Below are positions 57,234 to 64,000 of a DNA stretch of 64,000 bases, in pieces. The stretch is from NCBI RefSeq assembly GCF_026262505.1, contig NC_067206.1, positions 35,603,896 through 35,667,895 of the forward strand. The letters are read 5' to 3'. Numbering within the stretch: the stretch's first letter is position 1; every line of letters begins with the position of its first letter. The notes under the pieces were generated by a model that saw only the letters and a list, made by a program, of their open reading frames with translations, did no database searches and was not told where the DNA came from. A program made the position numbers and the translations under genes. This DNA comes from Trichomonas vaginalis G3 (lineage: Eukaryota > Parabasalia > Trichomonadida > Trichomonadidae).

Positions 57234-57866
57234 TTATTCTCCTTTAACTTTGACCATTGCAGTAACAGCGCAAGCAAATCCTATGTAGATAGAAAGAGGA
57301 GCATCTATATCAAGAAGGAATTCATCATCATGAATTTGGCAAACAGATAGACAGTGTTTTCCTTCTGATTTGAATTAAATATTTTGCTTTGATTGAATTA
57401 TTTCCAAATCAGGGTATATTTCTTTAATTTCAGCAAATGGATGCCTTTCAAGAGGTTTAGGCTCTTCACCACTACCAAATAATGATATGTTCATTTGACG
57501 TTCATGATCTGCATGCACACTAAACTTAACTTTGTTAATGTCGAAACTTGTTTCAGCAACTTTAACTTTTTCTTCCGATTCTTTTTGCTTGAAAATTGCA
57601 TATTTACTACTTAAATCTGAATGTTCGATTTTTCCGAGGTAATCTTGTGATTCTGGTTCGAAACTGGATGTTGTTTGCGATATTCTGAAATTGATGAAAG
57701 AATTGTAGTAATATTCAGCACATACAATAAGATTTTGATTATCCATTGTATAAAGATAAAATCTGGGCTTGCCACTTTTGGTTTTTTGCCTTCTTGAGAT
57801 TACTGCGGTAAACCTCTCTGTTCTTGGTGCATATATATCGTCTTTTGTCATGAAAGGTTCAGTCAT
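57234..57866 (-). pseudogene. Tubby-like gene with one in-frame TAA
   Basis: The ATG at 57866 opens 163 codons ending at TAA 57375-57377. The same frame then continues for 46 codons to a second stop at 57234-57236. The N-terminal part follows the tubby barrel: GKPRFYLYTMDNQNLIVCAE, then NFRISQTTSSF and YLGKIEHSDLSSKYAIF (compare YIGKLRSNLMGTKFTVYD). The part after TAA reads EFLLDIDAPLSIYIGFACAV...KGE, matching the family's closing FTMDxxYPLSxxQAFAIxLSSFDxKLACE, which forms the central helix. So one codon interrupts an otherwise complete domain. Explanations: nonsense mutation, read-through, or sequence error. It is shorter than animal tubby domains. Confidence 0.75.
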
Positions 57867-58156
57867 TTTCGAAATTTAACGTACGTTTTATAAAAATCTT
57901 ATTTCAATTTCCACTTATACGTTGGAATGCCAATGATCTGATTTCATTGTTTCGAATCACTATAGCATAATTTTCTGATATCCTTCTATTGATCTAAATA
58001 TGGGAATATCATTCATTGTATATTCCATGGTTTATTCAACATAAAAAAAATAAATAAGAATAATTATTGTTCAAATATTAGATGACGAGGTAGAAGAATA
58101 TTTAATAGAAGTATCTTTCATAATAAAGTATACATAATTTAAATATATAAAACTAA

Positions 58157-58735
58157 TTAATCAAGTGCAAATATAGTAATTCCGAGTATCTTATTTATAT
58201 GATCTCTTAACTTCCTTTCATGTGGATCGCAACACATTATATTGTCTATAATTTCTTCTTCCGTATGATGACCTCCAAAGTATTTATACGCAACTTCTAA
58301 ATCCCATTTATCATCATCACAAATATCAAAAAATGTTTCTTTGTCCATAATTGTTGATAAAATTTTGAAAAAGTATCGTATTGAATCGTTTGTAGCATCA
58401 TGAACATTTGCAAAAAAGTTTAAAATACGTAACTGTAGTTCTATTTGAGGATATTTTCCTATTTCAAAATTTTCTAAAAGTTCTAATTTGTCATTATTCT
58501 TTAAAGACTTAGTACAATCTTGAAAAACTTGAAGAGCTGCAATCTTATTTGTACAATCTGCAATTTCATATGCCTTTTTATAAAATAACTCTGATTTTTC
58601 AAGAGGATATTGTCTACATGAGAGCTGACTTTGCAAATGCTTTATTGTTGCATGATTTTTCTTGATCAAAACGTCAACGTATGCAGAGCATGCTATAAGT
58701 GAGCTTTGTAAGTTCACTAAAATCTTTTCTTTCAT
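58157..58735 (-). CDS. Helical protein, unknown
   Basis: 192 aa, all-helical, with SSLIACSAYVDVLIKKNHAT at the start and several Cys. The C-terminal part has HHTEEEIIDNIMCCDPHERK. Helical-repeat outline without a recognised family. It follows the tubby-like gene region in the same orientation, with a gap of 290 bp in which I see nothing. Confidence 0.65.
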   Translation of the reverse strand: MKEKILVNLQSSLIACSAYVDVLIKKNHATIKHLQSQLSCRQYPLEKSELFYKKAYEIADCTNKIAALQVFQDCTKSLKNNDKLELLENFEIGKYPQIELQLRILNFFANVHDATNDSIRYFFKILSTIMDKETFFDICDDDKWDLEVAYKYFGGHHTEEEIIDNIMCCDPHERKLRDHINKILGITIFALD

Positions 58736-59018
58736 CTAATTTTATCTTTTTTAAACGTACACTTCACATTTGCAAAAGATAAATCTCGCATCACATTACA
58801 AATGCTGAATGCTTATAATGCATTTATTTTAACAATAAAATGGAAAATGTATAACTATTCTATACTTTGATTTTTTTTCAAATGGTAATGCTGTTAATAT
58901 ATAACTCTCATTGATAAGGCCTTATCATTTAAGTGACAGATGCTGAACGACAATAACTAATTTAAAAGATTATCAAACAAAATATTTTATTTCTATAAAA
59001 CAAAACAAACATATGCAA

Positions 59019-60284
59019 TTAATCTGGTGGCCAGTATGAAACGGATACTGTATTAGTTCCATAACCTGTACACCAGTTCTTGATGTTAATACAATTAATT
59101 ACTCTGCAAGCAGGACATAATCCAGTGGTTGTATCTGCAGCACGATAAAAGCCAACTAATGTTGCCGAGTAAATGATTGTTAATATTGGAAAGGCAAGGA
59201 AAGCAGTCAAACCATGGCAAATCGTACTTGCACGCGACATTGTCATGTTAGGAAGAATCATAATTGAGCAAAGGATACCAACAATGATTCCTCCAATGTG
59301 GCTGAAATTATCCATGAATGGAAGTAATCCAAAAATGATACATGCTGCAATGCAAACGATCATCTTTCCAAGCTTGAATCCCTTCTTTTCGGCAGTTTTC
59401 CAGCTAGTTATTAAATCGCACATCATAACCATCATTAATCCCAAAACTGCACCAGATGTGCCAGCTCCGATCATGTTTGGAGAGAATAAACTAGATAAAA
59501 TCCATCCATATGTACCTGCAATGAAGAAAATAAAGAAACAGCGCCAGTAGCCACCATCAATCTCGACGGGAAGCGTAACAAATAACAAACCTTCTGAAAA
59601 TACAAGCTGTACTAGACCAAGATGTAAAAATATTGCTGTAATAAAACGCCAAATTTCACCATCAAGAATCGAAGGACCATATTTTGCACCAAGTATTACA
59701 ACATTATCTGAACTAGGACCAATGAGAGGATTAGAGTTCATAGAATCTATCCATTTTTGTTGAATGCATTCACCGAAAAAGACAAGGAGAATTAATACCA
59801 TACAACCATATGTCCATATAGCTGGAGACTTAGCTTCAAGTATAACGATTCTTGGTTTCTCATCTTCCTCTTTCTTAGCATCATTTTTATCTTCCTCTTC
59901 TGCTACACCAAATGCTTTTGGTTTTTCTTTCTTTGATTCAATTCTTCGTGAATTTCTATGCCTCCTTCCTCTATACGGTCTTGTTGTTTTAGAAGGATCC
60001 GGATATTCTGCTTCAATTTCCTGCTTTCTGGTTTTTCTTTCTTTATCACCAAGCATTTCATTATCAATCATAAGACTCATATTATCTGTAGAAACCAAAC
60101 TATCACGCTCCCACCAATTTGCGTTTGGTTCATCAGGTTCTTCTTTATTATTAGTGGGCTTCGGAGGTGGTGGTAGCTCTAATGTTGGCTTGCTCTCAAG
60201 GAACAAGTTTCTATCATTGTTGTTGTGAGTTTGATCATTATTTTCATTAAACCATGTAGGAATACTCGGATTATTGTTGGTCAT
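59019..60284 (-). CDS. Rhomboid-family intramembrane serine protease
   Basis: 421 aa from the ATG at 60284. The N-terminal 150 residues are cytosolic and disordered, with Pro, Asn and charged runs. The rhomboid core follows: TM1 at about 156-175, EIWRF (211-215; the family's WR motif), the loop FLHLGLVQLVF, catalytic GAGTSGAVLGL with Ser277, and NFSHIGG with His329, giving an intact Ser/His dyad. The C-terminal tail LCPACRVINCINIKNWCTG has CxxC...C...WC spacing like the tails of plant RBL and other eukaryotic secretase-type rhomboids. Role: cleavage of membrane proteins, probably Golgi or surface; the location is inferred. Confidence 0.92.
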   Translation of the reverse strand: MTNNNPSIPTWFNENNDQTHNNNDRNLFLESKPTLELPPPPKPTNNKEEPDEPNANWWERDSLVSTDNMSLMIDNEMLGDKERKTRKQEIEAEYPDPSKTTRPYRGRRHRNSRRIESKKEKPKAFGVAEEEDKNDAKKEEDEKPRIVILEAKSPAIWTYGCMVLILLVFFGECIQQKWIDSMNSNPLIGPSSDNVVILGAKYGPSILDGEIWRFITAIFLHLGLVQLVFSEGLLFVTLPVEIDGGYWRCFFIFFIAGTYGWILSSLFSPNMIGAGTSGAVLGLMMVMMCDLITSWKTAEKKGFKLGKMIVCIAACIIFGLLPFMDNFSHIGGIIVGILCSIMILPNMTMSRASTICHGLTAFLAFPILTIIYSATLVGFYRAADTTTGLCPACRVINCINIKNWCTGYGTNTVSVSYWPPD

Positions 60285-61145
60285 GTATAAAATTTGAAAA
60301 ATTTTGTAAATTATTGAAATTTTTCTTATATGAAAAAAATTGAATAACATGAAGGTCAACAAAAAATTGTCATTTTATATACTTAATTAAAATATTCAAA
60401 GTTTGAGATAAAACATAAAACCCACTTTTGAATGGTTATCCTTATTATGTTTATTATTTATTCCGTTCTCACTGAATTTTTCTATCGAATTCTGAACTTC
60501 TACGGAATAGATGGTTTATAACCTTTCTGTAGAAAAAGCTCAACTCAAAAATCTGATGACTCTTATCAACTATAGCATCAAAGGTTCATTATTTTTGGAT
60601 TGATCTTATAACTAGAAATGCTCACATTTTAGATTTGATTGTTTTCCAGTGGGATGTCCAGTTTTAAAACCTCAAATTAATATGGTTAGTATAATATTTG
60701 CTGTTTGTTAATATGTTTTTCACATTTTACAGCAAATTTGTTATTTTATTGAATGATCGCTGAAAAATTTTTAAAAACCATAATAATCCTATTTACTATG
60801 AATCACATTAATAATGTCCATGATAGTATTATATCAGTAACCAATAGAATTCATTCCTTGTTTCGAGATAAAAGGTTGGATTCAATCGTTTGATTTCATA
60901 CACAATACATCATCATACTGTCACGGTAATTGATTGATTAAGTTATTCTCATGTGGATACTTTGTTTACTCGTCGTTATAATTTCAAACTTCATGTATCA
61001 ATCGTGAGAGCAAATTTTCTTATAAGATATCGTATCTTGATATAATAGAGTGTCAAATGACACATAGCTACATTCGTTATGTTATGAGTTGAATAATTCT
61101 CTGGAAAATTTATAATTTTTTTTTCCATCATTTTAAAATTTTTTA
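60285..61145. other. Intergenic, no gene seen
   Basis: 860 bp between divergent genes. Only very short frames; nothing supported. TCATTTTAAAATTTTTTA lies directly before the 61146 gene. Confidence 0.6.
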
Positions 61146-61781
61146 ATGAGCGAAAGCCCTGTCCTCCAAAAAGATTCAGTTAATGAATTAAATACAGTAA
61201 TCGAGGAAATAGGAACTATTAAGGGATTTATTCAATGGGAAACCAAATTTCACGATTTAATTGGCAATGAAACCAAGCAAGAGCTTTTAATGATTTTAAA
61301 TAATTTTGAAACCGAATTTAGAGAAAAATGTTTGAAAAAGCACGACGACAAAAAGCTAGAATTCGTAGTAGATACAAAAGTTTCAGATATCATTAATAGC
61401 GAAGCTTTATTAAACTTAATGTTCAATGATGACTCCGAATGGAATAAATTTAAGAAGATTTTCACAGCTAGACTCTTTAAAGACAGACTGAAAGTTTTAT
61501 GCGACAAAATCAACAAATTTTATCCAGTTAAAGAAGATGATTTGGGAGCATTTATTGTTTTACTTGAAGAATCAATTAATGAATTAGAAACAGATAAGTT
61601 AGTTTTCAACTTTCATATCCAGATCAACAAATTCATCGGTCTCTTCGAAAATGACGAGAAGATTCGAACAGAAATTGCCAATATCATGTACATTGCATCA
61701 TTTATCGATTTTATCAATCAATTCCAGCTTGGTGCTATCGAAAGGATCGATTCAATACTCTGCAAGTACATAGATCAGTAA
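61146..61781 (+). CDS. Helical protein, unknown
   Basis: 211 aa, all-helical and acidic (EEIGTIKGFIQWETKFHDLI; FNFHIQINKFIGLFENDEKI). No signal peptide, membrane segment or motif recognised. The start is supported by the adjacent initiator-like TCATTTTAAAA leader. Function unknown. Confidence 0.7.
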   Translation: MSESPVLQKDSVNELNTVIEEIGTIKGFIQWETKFHDLIGNETKQELLMILNNFETEFREKCLKKHDDKKLEFVVDTKVSDIINSEALLNLMFNDDSEWNKFKKIFTARLFKDRLKVLCDKINKFYPVKEDDLGAFIVLLEESINELETDKLVFNFHIQINKFIGLFENDEKIRTEIANIMYIASFIDFINQFQLGAIERIDSILCKYIDQ

Positions 61782-62331
61782 TAATTGTTTCAATCCCAGT
61801 AAACGTTTGTTTCAAAATAATTTTTTAATTTTTTTTTCCCCCATCAAAATCATTTTTATAACTTATACTTTAATTCTCATATAGATAACCTCTTTAAAAT
61901 ATATTTTTGCCTCAATGAGCCGGTAGTTTTCATGATCCATAGCAGATTTTGATCAAATTCACAATTAACGAACATTTTATTGCAATACACAACATGCTCA
62001 GGCCTTTCTATAATCAAAAGATATATTTGTATAATGCGGGGCATCACGCTCATCAAATTGTGAATCCAAGTGATTAAATTTAGTCTGACATTCACATACT
62101 TGATAGAATATATATAAATCAGAATAAATCGCAATTTAAATCTCCAAAATATAATTTTCATTCACAATTTATAATTCCATGATGAAATTTTGTGACAAAA
62201 TCAAGTCTCTCTCCTCCTCAAAGGAATTTGGCATGCTATATTTATCATTCTGTTGCTAGTTCCATATGAAATTATAATCAACGAATAATATAAACAATTT
62301 AATTATAACATACAATAAAAAAAAAACAAAT
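61782..62331. other. Intergenic, no gene seen
   Basis: AT-rich gap between convergent genes; nothing recognised. Confidence 0.6.
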
Positions 62332-63807
62332 TTAGCATATGTTGCATGATGATGCATTAGCAATGCTATTAATTTGATCATCGTGTTCGGCAATATGACT
62401 TTCTAAAACTGCAATTCTTTCGGAATCATTCATCAAAATCCAGTCCCTAAGAACTATATCTGCATAAGTTTTCCTCAAAAAACATTTTTCGTATTTCATC
62501 ATATTTTCCTTGTTTGGAAAGACCAAATGAAATCCTCTTAATCTCTCTTGTTCATCAACAAAATCTCTAATGATCTCAATATCCATGAAAGTAGGATCAT
62601 CCCATGGCCTTATTATCTCTTTTTCGACATTTTCTCTTCTCTTTTTTGATACAGATTTTTTCTCAAAATCATAAATTTTATTGGCAGCATCGCATCCAAT
62701 TTCTGGATCGCAATCAATAATTCTTGCCATGTTGTATGTATCCAATAATACTTCAGTTTTCATCCATTTATCTAGTGCTGAGTCTGTTCCCGTCATTCCA
62801 GGACTTACGTTGATTTCAACAACTGTTGGATTTAAATCTTCATCAAGAAGCATATCAATACCAAGTAATTCGAAGCATTGATGTCTATTGTTAACATGAT
62901 TCTTATGAGAATCTCTTACTTTATCCATACCAGCAATGGTTGCTTTGATTGCTGCATATTCCATGTCTTTTTTGATCTTTTCAGAGTCATAACCATTTTC
63001 TTGAAGCCATTTGAAGAAAAAAGGAAGTGACCACTTCGAATCTTCAGGTTTCTCTTCAATTCCTTTAGGTCTCACGAAGAACTCAGAGTTTTTGTTCACC
63101 TCCCAATTAGTTATATGCATTCTTGGCTCATTAACACCCTTGCTTTTGTCAAAAGGAACTGTACAGAATAATCCCAATCCATGGCGATGAATATATATTG
63201 TCATTGGCTCAACACTAGTGACTAATGTGTAGAATCTAATATCAAACTTACGACCCATGATAAGAAAAGGTCTGTCAAGGTATTTTTGTACTAAATACGG
63301 GTATGGAGGATATGTTTGTTCAGATGAGTCTCTAACTTCGATATTTTGGCCTTTTGATGATGCCCTTGGTTTTAATATCCAGTATTGCGATGTTGACCAT
63401 GCATTTATTATCTTATCAAAATCATCTGGTAAAATATATGTTTGTTGATAGAATAAAGTTTCTGAATATCCCATTCGTTCTGTTAATTCTTGTATTCTTT
63501 GATGAAATTCGTCTTTTCTTCCTATTAAATCTACTGAATGAAAATGGCTTAATTTTTGCCATGGTTTAACAGCTTCAAAATCTTCATCAGGCAGTATCTT
63601 ACCAATAAATATGTTTACATTTGTTGTATTTACCACTGGTTTCATTCCAACTTTTTTTAAACAATCAACATGAAGGTCTGTTGATGTGAAATAGGGGAAA
63701 AAACGTTGCATTTTATTACTAACACGATCCGAGTCTTCAGGTTTTGGTGTTTCTATGTAAGAAAATGGTAATTGATGCTGTTTGAATAAAAAATTAATCT
63801 TTTCCAT
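62332..63807 (-). CDS. Tubulin tyrosine ligase-like protein (TTLL4-type glutamylase)
   Basis: 491 aa. ATP-grasp enzyme of the TTLL family, which adds amino acids to tubulin or other proteins. Motifs: YWILKPRASSKGQNI (142-156; ATP-binding Lys), YLVQKYLDRPFLIMGRKFDIR (171-191), RMHITNWEVNK (230-240), and LLGIDMLLDEDLNPTVVEIN with VSPG (about 315-338; metal ligands). The basic R/K patch after MGRKFDIR and the HITNWEVNK variant of HLTNYSxNK suit TTLL4/6-like glutamylases. The C-terminus reads SSCNIC; a CaaX-like end is possible but unproven. Consistent with a heavily flagellated cell. Confidence 0.92.
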   Translation of the reverse strand: MEKINFLFKQHQLPFSYIETPKPEDSDRVSNKMQRFFPYFTSTDLHVDCLKKVGMKPVVNTTNVNIFIGKILPDEDFEAVKPWQKLSHFHSVDLIGRKDEFHQRIQELTERMGYSETLFYQQTYILPDDFDKIINAWSTSQYWILKPRASSKGQNIEVRDSSEQTYPPYPYLVQKYLDRPFLIMGRKFDIRFYTLVTSVEPMTIYIHRHGLGLFCTVPFDKSKGVNEPRMHITNWEVNKNSEFFVRPKGIEEKPEDSKWSLPFFFKWLQENGYDSEKIKKDMEYAAIKATIAGMDKVRDSHKNHVNNRHQCFELLGIDMLLDEDLNPTVVEINVSPGMTGTDSALDKWMKTEVLLDTYNMARIIDCDPEIGCDAANKIYDFEKKSVSKKRRENVEKEIIRPWDDPTFMDIEIIRDFVDEQERLRGFHLVFPNKENMMKYEKCFLRKTYADIVLRDWILMNDSERIAVLESHIAEHDDQINSIANASSCNIC

Positions 63808-64000
63808 ATAAAATTTAACTACGAAAATATAAAATTAACTCATAATTTTAGACATGATCTAACGTCTTAATATTTATAAACAATATTGTTTTGAGCTTCT
63901 CTCATTAACAAGATTATCATCATTCTACTGGCCAATAATCTAAAAGTAATGATGTACTGATGATTTTAAATGTATACATCAGTTGGTGAGTTTTAGAAAG
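63808..64000. other. Intergenic end of window
   Basis: AT-rich upstream region of the TTLL gene; nothing recognised. Confidence 0.5.

Noticed and set aside
62332-62345. C-terminal CNIC of the TTLL protein as a prenylation site
   Set aside because: The Asn at an aliphatic position makes a CaaX signal doubtful; mentioned only as a possibility.
1-64000. tRNA, rRNA or snRNA genes
   Set aside because: I looked for cloverleaf-like or A/B-box patterns and conserved rRNA blocks and saw none that I could support by eye.

Overview
The window is nuclear DNA of an AT-rich, intron-poor protist. The best fit is a trichomonad parabasalid (Trichomonas/Tritrichomonas type); the species cannot be fixed from the sequence alone. 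The reasons are: a hydrogenase-like Fe-S protein with a hydrogenosome-type presequence, two DUF3447-ankyrin genes and a BTB-like ankyrin gene of the kind expanded in trichomonads, a large Maverick/Polinton, a TTAA-flanked DNA transposon, no visible introns, and very short leaders. Many genes have GTCACTTTT or its complement, or an Inr-like TCATTTTT, within about 35 bp of the ATG.

Region 1 (1 to about 20,625) is the right-hand part of a Maverick/Polinton whose left end lies outside the window. Recognisable parts are the integrase, protein-primed DNA polymerase B, a KilA-N protein, the packaging ATPase, an SF3 helicase, a penton-like jelly-roll protein and the major capsid protein. Several unassigned structural-looking proteins are also present. 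It is a fossil: some genes look whole, others are broken, with roughly a dozen breaks overall, so it is probably fairly young. Between about 4.5 and 8.1 kb lies a less AT-rich block of small genes with a 21-bp repeat array and different leaders, perhaps cargo or a nested insertion. The right end carries a GC-rich fold and abuts a 24-T tract.

Region 2 (20.65 to 41.7 kb) is host DNA: SmD1, a membrane protein, a 714-aa possible RasGAP-like protein, a split DUF3447-ankyrin gene with a nearby antisense ankyrin relic, VPS26, a coiled-coil protein, a TAF12-like histone fold, a BAR-like protein, a coiled-coil protein, a divergent SEC23-like protein, a type I surface protein, a PPP phosphatase with a possible MATH domain, and Maf. 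The gap at 30.3-32.7 kb holds a roughly 920-bp imperfect tandem duplication studded with perfect GC-rich hairpins. In two of these hairpins the loop is reverse-complemented between copies, and the hairpin at a third equivalent position also differs. This is the most unusual structure in the window.

Region 3 (41,744 to 44,750) is a 3,007-bp Kolobok-like transposon with TTAA target duplications and long imperfect inverted ends; its transposase is broken.

Region 4 (44.8 to 64 kb) is host DNA again: a divergent [FeFe]-hydrogenase-like protein, a repeat-type surface protein lacking a good start, a BTB-like/ankyrin protein, a coiled-coil protein, a NOC4-like ribosome-assembly factor, a second split DUF3447-ankyrin gene, a type II membrane protein (possibly a glycosyltransferase), a tubby-like gene interrupted by one in-frame TAA, a rhomboid protease, and a tubulin tyrosine ligase-like enzyme. 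Genes are mostly independent units separated by 0.2-0.9 kb of AT-rich DNA, with a few tight divergent pairs.
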